Part shown: piece after piece, positions 8,933-16,229 of the stretch
Layout: each line of letters begins with the position of its first letter
Numbering within the stretch: the first letter of the stretch is position 1
NCBI GenBank assembly: GCA_034142505.1
Contig: JAWZDV010000075.1
Span: 135,868-199,867 of the forward strand
Source of the DNA: Hungatella_A sp034142505
GTDB lineage: Bacteria > Bacillota > Clostridia > Lachnospirales > Lachnospiraceae
Direction: 5' to 3'
DNA: 64,000 nt
The notes under the pieces: generated by a model
Seen by the model: the letters and a program-made list of their open reading frames with translations, nothing else
Told to the model about the DNA's origin: nothing
The model's database searches: none
Translations under genes and position numbers: made by a program

Positions 8933-10174
8933 ATGAACAAAATTGCATTTCGCGGCGGTCTGTTGATTGACGGTACCGGTGCAGAGCCAGTAAAAAACAG
9001 CCTTGTGCTGGTGGAAGACGACAAGATCGTCTATGCAGGCGCAGACAAAGAAGTAACCGGTTATGATGTAAAAGACATTACAGGCAAGACCATTATGCCA
9101 GGTCTGATTGACTCCCATCTGCATTTCTCCGGAAACTTAACGGATGATGACAGCGACTGGGTACTGGAGGATGTGGTACAGAAATCAGTAGTTGCCGTAC
9201 AGCAGGCTCATGAGTGTCTGGAAAATGGTCTGACTACCGTTGGTGAGATCGGCCGCAACGGTATTGCCATCCGCAACATGGTGGAAGCCGGCGTGATGAA
9301 AGGACCTCGTGTGGTAGCGACCGGACTTGGCTTCTGCCGTACAGCAGGCCATGGCGATTCCCACAAACTGTTAAGAGAGCACAACGACTTGGCTCATCCT
9401 TGGGCAGAGCGCGTTGACAGCCCATGGGATCTGAGAAAAGCAGTCAGAAGAAGACTCCGCGACAACCCAGACGCCATCAAAATCTGGTCTACAGGCGGCG
9501 GTATCTGGCGCTGGGATCAGAAGCTGGATCAGCACTACACACTGGAGGAGATCCAGGCAGTGGTTGACGAGTGCAACATGGTACATATCCCGGTTTGGTC
9601 CCATGCAGAGGGCTACGGCGGAGCGCTTGATTCCGCAAAAGCCGGCGTACATTTGATCATTCACGGTCAGACCTTAAATGACGAGTGCCTGGACATTATG
9701 GCAGAAAAAGGCATCTACTTCTGCCCGACCATCCAGTTCTTACATGAATGGTTCAAGACCTATGCTCCGCCATATATCCCGGAGGTACATGATCAGTACC
9801 CAGGCGATACCGTAGCTGAGAAAGAGTTAAACCGTGTCTATGCAAACCTTAGAAAAGCAAAAGACAAAGGCATCGGCTTAACCATCGGCTCCGACTCCTT
9901 CTGTTCAAGCCTTACACCATACGGAACAACCGCAATCGGCGAGATGTACTCCTTCGTAGAGTGCGCAGGCATCAGCCCGATGGATACCATCATGGCTGCT
10001 ACCAAGATTGGCGCTGAGATGCTGAAGGTGGATGACGTGACAGGTACTCTTACCGAGGGCAAGAGTGCGGACTTACTGGTTATCAACGGCAATCCGCTGG
10101 AGAACATCCGCGCCATCGCGGTTGACAACATGGATGTCATCATGAAAGAAGGATATTTCGTAAGAAATAACTGA
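8933..10174 (+). CDS. Metal-dependent amidohydrolase (imidazolonepropionase/prolidase-like)
   Basis: A 413-residue amidohydrolase-superfamily enzyme. Metal ligands are visible in order: His62 and His64 in DSHLH, the probable carboxylated Lys183 in AIKIWSTGGG, His224, His244 and Asp321 in TIGSDS. The flanking beta domain starts with GGLLIDGTG and ends with GKSADLLVINGNPL. This subgroup includes Xaa-Arg/Xaa-Lys type carboxypeptidases and imidazolonepropionase-like hydrolases, so an N-acyl amino acid or dipeptide is a fair guess. No signal peptide is seen, so it is cytosolic. AGGAGG lies 7-8 nt before the ATG, and it is followed by a strong terminator, so it ends a two-gene operon. Confidence 0.88.
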   Translation: MNKIAFRGGLLIDGTGAEPVKNSLVLVEDDKIVYAGADKEVTGYDVKDITGKTIMPGLIDSHLHFSGNLTDDDSDWVLEDVVQKSVVAVQQAHECLENGLTTVGEIGRNGIAIRNMVEAGVMKGPRVVATGLGFCRTAGHGDSHKLLREHNDLAHPWAERVDSPWDLRKAVRRRLRDNPDAIKIWSTGGGIWRWDQKLDQHYTLEEIQAVVDECNMVHIPVWSHAEGYGGALDSAKAGVHLIIHGQTLNDECLDIMAEKGIYFCPTIQFLHEWFKTYAPPYIPEVHDQYPGDTVAEKELNRVYANLRKAKDKGIGLTIGSDSFCSSLTPYGTTAIGEMYSFVECAGISPMDTIMAATKIGAEMLKVDDVTGTLTEGKSADLLVINGNPLENIRAIAVDNMDVIMKEGYFVRNN

Positions 10175-10193
10175 TAAACAATGACTGAATAGA

Positions 10194-10248
10194 GTGCCTC
10201 AAAAAAGCCGGCCATCAAAAGAACCGGCTTTGGGGCACTTTTCTTTTT
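10194..10248 (+). terminator. Intrinsic terminator after the amidohydrolase gene
   Basis: A long stem pairs GTGCC...AAAAGCCGG with CCGGCTTTGGGGCAC around a 12-nt loop and is followed by a T-rich stretch. Confidence 0.85.
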
Positions 10249-10301
10249 CTGCGGATTCTGTTATGATAAATCATAGAAAAGAAAACGTGGAGGTCAGGAA
10301 T

Positions 10302-10682
10302 ATGCATACATTTGATGATTTGGTCCATATTATAGAAGAGCTTCGTTCGGAACACGGCTGTCCCTGGGACAAGGAACAGACTCATGAGAGTTTAAAGGTC
10401 TGCCTGGCCAATGAAAGCCAGGAGGTTTACGACGCCATCGACAATCAGGACATGGACAATCTGTGTGAAGAATTGGGGGACGTGCTGCTTCAGGTCATGC
10501 TGCACAGCCAGATCGCCAAAGAGGAGGGGGCGTTTACCATCGAAGATGTGGTGGACGGGGTATGCAGGAAGATGATTCGCAGACACCCTCACGTATTCGG
10601 GGATGTAAAGGTGAATTCTGTCGAAGAAGGCCTGGCGCTGTGGAATGCAATAAAAAAGCAGGAAAAAGCCGAAAAACCTTGA
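10302..10682 (+). CDS. mazG: MazG-family nucleoside triphosphate pyrophosphohydrolase
   Basis: A 126-residue single-domain MazG, half the length of the two-domain E. coli protein. The core begins HTFDDLVHIIEELRSEHGCPWDKEQTHESL with metal ligands in EXXE (Glu38, Glu41) and EXXD (Glu57, Asp60). It hydrolyses (d)NTPs to the monophosphate and pyrophosphate for nucleotide-pool cleaning. The open frame extends to 10194, but that stretch encodes the terminator hairpin; the ATG at 10302 has GGAGG 10 nt upstream and is the start. It heads the conserved mazG-HU-rqcP-yabP-yabQ-divIC neighbourhood. Confidence 0.93.
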   Translation: MHTFDDLVHIIEELRSEHGCPWDKEQTHESLKVCLANESQEVYDAIDNQDMDNLCEELGDVLLQVMLHSQIAKEEGAFTIEDVVDGVCRKMIRRHPHVFGDVKVNSVEEGLALWNAIKKQEKAEKP

Positions 10683-10707
10683 CAAAGCAGGGAGAAAAGG
10701 CTATAAA
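10679..10707 (+). promoter_or_regulatory. Sigma-A promoter of the HU gene
   Basis: TTGACA (10679-10684) overlaps the mazG stop codon and is 17 nt from TATAAA (10702-10707). The position suits high, separate expression of HU. Confidence 0.75.
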
Positions 10708-10780
10708 TGATAGAGTATAGAAAATTTATAATGGAACAGAATGGTTGCCATTATAATCCATTTTTAGGAGGAAGATGTCA

Positions 10781-11056
10781 ATGAATAAGACAGAGTTAAT
10801 CGCAGCAGTAGCTGAGAAGGCAGAAATTTCGAAAAAGGACGCCGAGAAAGCAGTGAAAGCTTTCACAGAGGTTGTTTCTGATGAATTAGTAAAGGGAGAG
10901 AAGATCCAGTTAGTTGGATTTGGTACATTTGAAGTATCTGAGAGACCAGCCAGAGAAGGCAGAAATCCTAAGACAGGCGAAGTGATGACAATCGCAGCTT
11001 CCAAGGCTCCAAAATTCAAAGCAGGCAAAGCGTTAAAGGATATGGTAAACGCATAA
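10781..11056 (+). CDS. hup: HU-family nucleoid protein
   Basis: A 91-residue protein, the standard HU length, starting MNKTELIAAVAEKAEIS. The DNA-binding beta-arm GFGTFEVSERPAREGRNPKT is complete. HU dimers bend and compact DNA. There are two ATGs; the one at 10775 is only 3 nt from AGGAGG and would add two residues, while the one at 10781 has 9 nt spacing, so it is preferred. It has its own promoter inside the mazG end and lies 3 nt before rqcP. Confidence 0.97.
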   Translation: MNKTELIAAVAEKAEISKKDAEKAVKAFTEVVSDELVKGEKIQLVGFGTFEVSERPAREGRNPKTGEVMTIAASKAPKFKAGKALKDMVNA

Positions 11057-11059
11057 TTC

Positions 11060-11299
11060 ATGAGACTGGACAAGTTTTTAAAGATATCACGTTTGATTAA
11101 GCGCAGAACCGTAGCCAACGAGGCATGTGATGCGGGCCGTGTCCTTGTTAATGACAAGCCGGCCAAAGCATCTTTGAACGTCAAAGTGGGAGATACCATC
11201 GAGATTCAGTTCGGGACAAGCTCTGTCAAGGTTGAAGTACTGGATGTGCAGGAGACCGTGAAGAAAGATGAGGCCAAAGAGCTTTATCGATATCTATAA
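11060..11299 (+). CDS. rqcP: S4-domain RNA-binding protein RqcP
   Basis: A 79-residue S4-domain protein (MRLDKFLKISRLIKRRTVANEACDAGRVLVN...), the size of B. subtilis RqcP (YabO). In that organism it stabilises tRNA on stalled 50S subunits during poly-alanine tailing with RqcH. It starts 3 nt after HU and sits upstream of yabP and yabQ, the order known from many Firmicutes. No strong ribosome site precedes the ATG, so translational coupling to HU is likely. It ends just before a hairpin-rich repeat element. Confidence 0.92.
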   Translation: MRLDKFLKISRLIKRRTVANEACDAGRVLVNDKPAKASLNVKVGDTIEIQFGTSSVKVEVLDVQETVKKDEAKELYRYL

Positions 11300-11312
11300 C
11301 ATGAATGTAACA

Positions 11313-11452
11313 GTTCAGGACGGCGGGAATATAGATATAAAAAACTGCGTCAAGCTTGCTTGTAAGCAGATTTTTATATCTATATTCACATCGGATGAAC
11401 ATCCGATGCTTCTTGACCGGCCTTTTGGTCAAGAAGATGAGCCGTCCTGAAC
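11313..11452. repeat. Multi-armed palindromic intergenic repeat, copy A
   Basis: This 140-bp element is bounded by a perfect 12-bp inverted repeat (GTTCAGGACGGC at 11313, GCCGTCCTGAAC at 11441). Inside are three arms: a perfect 17-bp stem (11327-11343 with 11371-11387), a perfect 9-bp stem (CATCGGATG/CATCCGATG, 11389-11408) and a perfect 10-bp stem (CTTCTTGACC/GGTCAAGAAG, 11409-11436). As DNA or RNA it can fold as a cloverleaf. A 22-nt core in the loop of the first arm (11347-11368) recurs inverted at 14209-14230, and AACATCCGATG recurs at 14178-14188. It looks like a non-autonomous mobile or REP-type element; no coding potential is seen. Confidence 0.8.
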
Positions 11453-11530
11453 AACGATACATGAATAATTCAAAGAACCTCGTAATATACTTAAGCAGAT
11501 GACTGTATAAGTATGTTAGGAGGTTTTTTT

Positions 11531-11815
11531 ATGGATGAAAAGATCGGGACTCGCCCTCACAAGCTGGCCGTGCAGAATCGTTCCGTTGGAAATATCACAG
11601 GAATTCAGGATGTGGTGTCCTTTGACGAGAATCAGGTGGTGCTGGACACGGATATGGGCCTTTTGACCATCAAGGGGAAAGATATGCATGTGAGCCGTTT
11701 GACGCTGGAGAAGGGGGAAGTGGACGTGGAAGGGACCATCGACAGCCTGGTGTATACCTCCAACGCCTCCTACCGGAAATCCGGCGAATCCATGTTTTCC
11801 CGGCTGTTTAAGTAA
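11531..11815 (+). CDS. yabP: Sporulation protein YabP
   Basis: A 94-residue YabP/YqfC-type protein (HKLAVQNRSVGNITGIQDVVSFDE, then VLDTDMGLLTIKGKDMHVSRL), matching the family along its length. It is needed for normal spore formation in B. subtilis and is expressed in the mother cell under sigma-E. The frame opens at 11513, but TTAGGAGG lies 8 nt before the ATG at 11531, which gives MDEKIG as the start. It is followed after 9 nt by yabQ, which fits the conserved pair. Confidence 0.92.
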   Translation: MDEKIGTRPHKLAVQNRSVGNITGIQDVVSFDENQVVLDTDMGLLTIKGKDMHVSRLTLEKGEVDVEGTIDSLVYTSNASYRKSGESMFSRLFK

Positions 11816-11824
11816 AAGGGGGGA

Positions 11825-12244
11825 ATGAAGGTGACAGGCATGAGCGGAACCATCAATTATGAGGTAAGGCTTCTGGTGATGAGCTTTCTGACGGGGGTAG
11901 GTTTCCTGATGGTCTATGACTGTCTTCGGGTATTCCGCCTGTTGTGTCCCCACAATCATATTGCCGTCGGAATAGAAGACATGCTCTATTGGATTTACGC
12001 GGCCCTGATGACGTTTAGCCTGTTATATCGGGAAAATGACGGTGATATCCGTGCCTACGCCGTAGCCGCGGCTTTTGTGGGAATGGCCCTGTATCAGCAG
12101 CTGGTCAGCCGTAATTTCCTAAAGTACTTGAAAAAACTGCTAAAGTATCTTAGAATGAAAGCAGGTAAACATAAAACAGAGCATATGATGCGAAAACAAA
12201 AGAGAAGAAAGTATAAGACGAGCAGACATGTAGACAAGACATAA
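11825..12244 (+). CDS. yabQ: Spore cortex biosynthesis protein YabQ
   Basis: A 139-residue membrane protein. It has hydrophobic segments near residues 16-32, 50-66 and 75-92, and a very basic tail (RKQKRRKYK) at the C-terminus. The order yabP-yabQ-divIC and the family pattern FLTGVGFLMVYDCLRVFR support YabQ, which B. subtilis needs for spore cortex formation in the outer forespore membrane. The start is the ATG after AAAGGGGGGA; a second ATG at 11840 (MSGTINYEV) is also possible. It is co-transcribed with yabP. Confidence 0.9.
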   Translation: MKVTGMSGTINYEVRLLVMSFLTGVGFLMVYDCLRVFRLLCPHNHIAVGIEDMLYWIYAALMTFSLLYRENDGDIRAYAVAAAFVGMALYQQLVSRNFLKYLKKLLKYLRMKAGKHKTEHMMRKQKRRKYKTSRHVDKT

Positions 12245-12265
12245 AGAAAAGAAGCCGGTGATAGA

Positions 12266-12580
12266 ATGAGAGTCAGAGTTTCCAAAAAAAAGAAAAAAGA
12301 CAAGCTGGGCAACCGCATGGCGCTGCTGGGTATCACGTTCGTAGTGATCAGTATGGCAGTGGTAGTCAACCTGCGCGGCGCGTCGCTGAAGGATAAAGAA
12401 CTGCAGTATCAGATGAAAGAAGAAACACTGCAAAAGCGCCTGGAACAGGAGCAGCAGAGAGCAGAGCAGCTGGAGGAGCAGAGAATCTATGTCCAGACGA
12501 AGCAGTACATAGAAAAAGTAGCCAAGGAGAAACTGGGACTGGTGAATCCGGATGAGATCCTGTTGAAACCGGCGGAATAA
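12266..12580 (+). CDS. divIC: Septum formation initiator DivIC/FtsB-like
   Basis: A 104-residue bitopic protein. A basic cytosolic start (MRVRVSKKKKKDK) leads into one membrane segment (about residues 18-36, ALLGITFVVISMAVVVNL). A coiled coil with many Glu/Gln residues follows, then the typical terminal block YIEKVAKEKLGLVNPDEILLKP. DivIC acts with FtsL and DivIB in the divisome. Position between yabQ and spoIIE is the conserved Firmicutes place of divIC. Confidence 0.92.
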   Translation: MRVRVSKKKKKDKLGNRMALLGITFVVISMAVVVNLRGASLKDKELQYQMKEETLQKRLEQEQQRAEQLEEQRIYVQTKQYIEKVAKEKLGLVNPDEILLKPAE

Positions 12581-12605
12581 AAGGAACTTCATAACTGGAA
12601 TATTT

Positions 12606-12671
12606 TGTCGATGATTTTTATGGTTTCGTGACCATGAAATGACATTTATTTCCCTTCTGACCATGTATAAT
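12606..12671 (+). promoter_or_regulatory. Candidate Spo0A-activated promoter of spoIIE with a 21-nt spacer
   Basis: TATAAT (12666-12671) is preceded at 21 nt by ATGACA (12639-12644), and a 0A-box-like TGTCGAT (6 of 7 to TGTCGAA) lies at 12606-12612. The B. subtilis spoIIE and spoIIG promoters are known for sigma-A elements with a long spacer (21-22 nt) activated by Spo0A~P. The match here is by eye. Confidence 0.5.
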
Positions 12672-12759
12672 GCGAGTGGAGAAGGAATGCCCGGTTGGGG
12701 CATTTCCGAAAGACCGGCCCACGAAAGCGGTGGGAGATACAGGTTAGGAGGGATTTTTT

Positions 12760-14175
12760 GTGCTGAATCGAAGGAGCGGCCATAAGGATATGGCCGATAT
12801 TCATGTATATACGGCAAAGAAACTGAGTGATATGGCCGGTTCCCTGGAGGAACTGGCGAGGTCCTTTGATGAGGAGGTGACCGGGGGCGGACGGCTGACG
12901 AAGGAGGACGGGCTTGCGGCCATGCAGACGGCAGGCGCCATGGTGTGCGGGGACTGCCGGCGGTGTAATGTGTATTCGGATTCGGAGAAGGAGGACAGTT
13001 ATTATCTGTATTATCTTCTGAGGGCTTTTGAACAGAAGGGGAGCATTGAACATGAGGACATGCCCCGGCTGTTCCAGGAGACATGCAGGCGGAAGGAGGA
13101 GTATCTGGGACAGTTAAACCGCCATCTGGGGAAGGCGACCATGAATCTGTCCTGGAAGAACCGGTTTCTGGAGAGCCGGGACGCGGTGGTGTCCCAGTTT
13201 CGGGAGCTGGCCGTGATTTTAGAGGAATTTTCCAGACAGATGGAGGAGGCGGTGGACGTGACCTCTCAGTACGAACGCGCCATTAGACGGACTTTTTATC
13301 ATCAAAATATGGTGATTGACCACATGCTGATTCTGGAGTATGAGAACCGCTGCCGGGAGGCATTTCTCACGGTGAAGACGAATCATGGAAAATGCATCAC
13401 GACCAAGGAGGCGGCCGGTTATCTGGGACAGGCGTTCGGGGACGGGGACTGGGATGTGGCAAGAGACAGCAAGGCGATTGTCACCAGGCAGTTTGCCACC
13501 ATCCGGTTTATCGAGAGCGGAAAATACCGGGTGCTCTACGGTGTTGCCAAGGCAGTGAAGCAGGGGGAGTCCATCTCCGGGGATAATTATACCTTTTGCG
13601 AAAACACGTCGGGACAAGTTGTCATGAGCCTGTCTGACGGCATGGGCAGCGGGGAGACAGCCTGGGAGGAGAGTAAACGGGTGATTGAGCTGACGGAGCA
13701 GCTGCTGGCCGCCGGATATACGCCAAGGTCGGCGTTAAAGCTGGTGAATACGATCCTTCTGCTGGCGGGCTCGGAGCAGCATCCGGCTACCATTGATCTG
13801 TGCTGTATTGATTTATATACGGGTGTGCTGGAAGTGATGAAGCTGGGGGCGGTAGCCACTTTTGTGGTCGGGGACGACGGGGTGGAACTGCTGGAGGCGG
13901 TGGATGTGCCGGCTGGGGTATTAAACCCTATTGAGCCGGTTTTACTGTCAAAAAAGCTGTGGGAGAACAGCCGGATTGTGATGGTCAGCGACGGAGTTCT
14001 GGATGCACTTCCGGGGGCGGACAAGGAGCAGGTGATGAAAGAGTTTTTGGAGAGCATCCCCCGCAGGACCCCTCAGGATATGGCGGAGAGGATTTTAGAG
14101 TTTTCATCCTCGTTTGCGGAGAGTGCCAGGGATGATATGACGGTGCTGACGGCAGGGATCTGGAAGCGAAAATAA
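12760..14175 (+). CDS. spoIIE: Stage II sporulation protein E, soluble form lacking the membrane domain
   Basis: A 471-residue protein from a GTG start with TTAGGAGGG upstream. The C-terminal PP2C-type phosphatase has the metal aspartates in SLSDGMGSGE (Asp293), VSDGVLDALPG and DDMTVL (Asp458/459). Residues 1-260 match the central regulatory/oligomerisation region. In B. subtilis SpoIIE has about 827 residues with ten N-terminal membrane helices; none is present here, and the 179 nt upstream of the GTG hold no coding remnant. The phosphatase dephosphorylates SpoIIAA to activate sigma-F. The place between divIC and tilS is the conserved spoIIE locus, so this is the orthologue in shortened form. 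Confidence 0.9.
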   Translation: MLNRRSGHKDMADIHVYTAKKLSDMAGSLEELARSFDEEVTGGGRLTKEDGLAAMQTAGAMVCGDCRRCNVYSDSEKEDSYYLYYLLRAFEQKGSIEHEDMPRLFQETCRRKEEYLGQLNRHLGKATMNLSWKNRFLESRDAVVSQFRELAVILEEFSRQMEEAVDVTSQYERAIRRTFYHQNMVIDHMLILEYENRCREAFLTVKTNHGKCITTKEAAGYLGQAFGDGDWDVARDSKAIVTRQFATIRFIESGKYRVLYGVAKAVKQGESISGDNYTFCENTSGQVVMSLSDGMGSGETAWEESKRVIELTEQLLAAGYTPRSALKLVNTILLLAGSEQHPATIDLCCIDLYTGVLEVMKLGAVATFVVGDDGVELLEAVDVPAGVLNPIEPVLLSKKLWENSRIVMVSDGVLDALPGADKEQVMKEFLESIPRRTPQDMAERILEFSSSFAESARDDMTVLTAGIWKRK

Positions 14176-14177
14176 GG

Positions 14178-14250
14178 AACATCCGATGTGAAAATCGCTG
14201 CGAAAAGGTGCTTACAAGCAAGCTTGACGCGCCTTTTTGCAGCGATTTTC
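14178..14250. repeat. Palindromic intergenic repeat, copy B
   Basis: GAAAATCGCTGC (14190-14201) forms a perfect 12-bp stem with GCAGCGATTTTC (14239-14250), with an inner stem AAAAGGTGC/GCGCCTTTT. The apex (14209-14230) is a 22-nt sequence identical, in inverted orientation, to the core of copy A at 11347-11368. AACATCCGATG at 14178-14188 also matches copy A (11398-11408). It sits between spoIIE and tilS. No T run follows, so a terminator role is doubtful. Confidence 0.75.
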
Positions 14251-14336
14251 CCGCCGTCTTAACAAGTTACGAAAATAATTGCAACCGGAGACATTTCCGG
14301 GTATACTAAGCACAGATAGTTGTGATTGGGGATAAT

Positions 14337-15701
14337 ATGATGCAAAAGAAGGTTAGGGACTATATATCGTCCTTTCATATGCTGACAGAGGGGGAGCAGG
14401 TGATCGCCGCGGTGTCCGGTGGGGCGGATTCGGTGTGCCTGCTTCATCTTCTTGTGGGGCTTCGTGAGGAACTGCATATCGGGGTCAGTGCTGTCCATGT
14501 CCACCACGGCATCCGCGGGGCGGAAGCGGACAGGGATGCGGCTTTTACGGAGGAACTCTGCAGAGAATGGGGAGTTCCCTGTCTTGTTGTGCACAAAGAT
14601 GCGCCGGGGTATGCAAAAAGTCAGGGCTTGTCGCTGGAGGAGGCGGGACGAATTCTGCGCTACGAGGCCTTTCGGGAGGAAGCGAAACGGCTTGGCGGGG
14701 CGAAGATTGCCGTGGCCCATCACCGGGATGACCAGGCGGAGACCATTCTCCACAATCTGCTCCGGGGCAGCAGCCTGAAAGGGCTGGGAGGGATGGCCCC
14801 GGTTCGGGAAGGCATTATCCGGCCGCTGCTGGTGTGCAGCCGGGAGGAGATTTTAGCCTATCTATCGGATCGGGGGCTGGATTACTGTGAGGACGGTACC
14901 AACAGCAGTCTTCACTACACCAGGAACCGGCTGCGTAACCAGATTATCCCGGAGCTTGTCGGTGAGATCAATCTGGGCACGGTGGAACATATTATTCACG
15001 CCGGGGATATGATCGGGCAGGCGGATGCATATATTAAAAAAGCGGCTGTCAAAGAGCTGGAAATCCATGGACAGTGGGAAGAAAACCGTGTGGGGATCGA
15101 GACCGGTATCCTGGAGGGACTGGACGGGATTGTGGAAAGCTACGTCATCATGGATATGATGGGAAGACTTGCCGGTTCCAGAAAAGACATCACTTCCACC
15201 CATGTGGCGCTGGTGCGGGAGCTTCTCTCAAAAGAAGTGGGCGCCCGGGTGAGTCTGCCTTATGCACTGACGGCCAGAAAAAGCTACACCAAATTGTGGA
15301 TCGAGCGTGAAAAAAATTCCATTACTGTGGATAACATTCCGGAACTGGAGCTGCCGGTGCCCGTATTTACCAGGTTTGACCGGGAAAAACATCAGAAATT
15401 TCCAGAAAATGAGTATACGAAATGGTTTGATTATGATAAAATAAAGGGTACGTTATCTGTTAGGACCCGGCAAACCGGGGATTATATCACTTTGAGGGAT
15501 GGAAAACACAAAACTGTGAAATCCTATATGATTGATGAGAAAATTGAGAGAGAGCTGCGGGACCGGATTGTGCTTCTGGCAGACGGAAACCATATTTTAT
15601 GGATTGTCGGATATCGTATCAGTGAATATTATAAGATAACAGAAGAAACAAAGCAGATACTGCAAGTACAGATGGATGGAGGAAAAGACCATGGCAGATA
15701 A
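14337..15701 (+). CDS. tilS: tRNA(Ile)-lysidine synthase
   Basis: A 454-residue N-type ATP pyrophosphatase. The PP-loop SGGADS is at residues 27-32, and VHHGIRGAEADRDA and AHHRDDQAET are further family blocks. The C-terminal part (RTRQTGDYI) matches the TilS C-domain. It converts C34 of tRNA-Ile(CAU) to lysidine and is essential in most bacteria. The frame is open from a GTG at 14322, but that start has no ribosome site, while TTGGGGA lies 4 nt before the ATG at 14337. The end overlaps hpt by 11 nt, as in many Firmicutes. Confidence 0.95.
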   Translation: MMQKKVRDYISSFHMLTEGEQVIAAVSGGADSVCLLHLLVGLREELHIGVSAVHVHHGIRGAEADRDAAFTEELCREWGVPCLVVHKDAPGYAKSQGLSLEEAGRILRYEAFREEAKRLGGAKIAVAHHRDDQAETILHNLLRGSSLKGLGGMAPVREGIIRPLLVCSREEILAYLSDRGLDYCEDGTNSSLHYTRNRLRNQIIPELVGEINLGTVEHIIHAGDMIGQADAYIKKAAVKELEIHGQWEENRVGIETGILEGLDGIVESYVIMDMMGRLAGSRKDITSTHVALVRELLSKEVGARVSLPYALTARKSYTKLWIEREKNSITVDNIPELELPVPVFTRFDREKHQKFPENEYTKWFDYDKIKGTLSVRTRQTGDYITLRDGKHKTVKSYMIDEKIERELRDRIVLLADGNHILWIVGYRISEYYKITEETKQILQVQMDGGKDHGR

Positions 15702-16215
15702 GATTCGGGTACTGATCCCTGAAGAAGAGGTAAATGAGAGAATCAGTGAAGTGGCAGCACAGATCAGCAAGGATTATGAGGGAAATGATATTCACCTCAT
15801 CTGTATCTTAAAGGGCGGCGTATTCTTTACCTGCGAGCTGGCAAAGAGAATTACGGTTCCGGTATCCCTTGATTTCATGTCTGTGTCCAGCTATGGAGCA
15901 GGCACCGTATCCAGCGGAGTGGTGAGAATTATCAAAGACTTAGATGAACCTCTTGACGGCAAGGATGTTTTGATTGTGGAGGATATTATTGACTCCGGCA
16001 GAACCCTGGCTTATTTAATTGAGGTCTTAAAGCAGAGGAATCCAAAACGGATTCAGTTATGCACCTTGCTTGATAAGCCGGAGCGGAGAGTCAAGAAAGA
16101 GGTGGAGGTTGCGTACACCTGCTTTACGATTCCGGATGAATTTGTAGTGGGATATGGTCTGGACTATGACCAGAAATATAGAAATCTACCCTATATTGGA
16201 GTGGTAGAGCAGTAA
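15691..16215 (+). CDS. hpt: Hypoxanthine phosphoribosyltransferase
   Basis: A 174-residue type I PRTase. The PRPP loop VEDIIDSGRT is at residues 96-105; LKGGVFF near 40 and the C-terminal FVVGYGLDYDQKYRNLPYIG are typical of Hpt. It salvages hypoxanthine and guanine. The start at 15691 follows GGAGGAAAAGACC; an in-frame ATG at 15676 is too close to the ribosome site. The gene overlaps the end of tilS by 11 nt and is 14 nt before ftsH, the conserved tilS-hpt-ftsH order. Confidence 0.96.
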   Translation: MADKIRVLIPEEEVNERISEVAAQISKDYEGNDIHLICILKGGVFFTCELAKRITVPVSLDFMSVSSYGAGTVSSGVVRIIKDLDEPLDGKDVLIVEDIIDSGRTLAYLIEVLKQRNPKRIQLCTLLDKPERRVKKEVEVAYTCFTIPDEFVVGYGLDYDQKYRNLPYIGVVEQ

Positions 16216-16229
16216 ATAAGGAGGCAGCT

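Noticed and set aside
10194..10301. N-terminal extension of MazG
   Set aside because: The stretch is the intrinsic terminator of the preceding operon and has no MazG homology.
11301..11460. CRISPR array
   Set aside because: The region is rich in inverted repeats but has no regularly spaced direct repeats with unique spacers, and no cas gene is present in the window.
12140..13084. Long minus-strand open frame of 314 codons
   Set aside because: It is antisense to yabQ, divIC and spoIIE, is low in complexity and shows no protein pattern.
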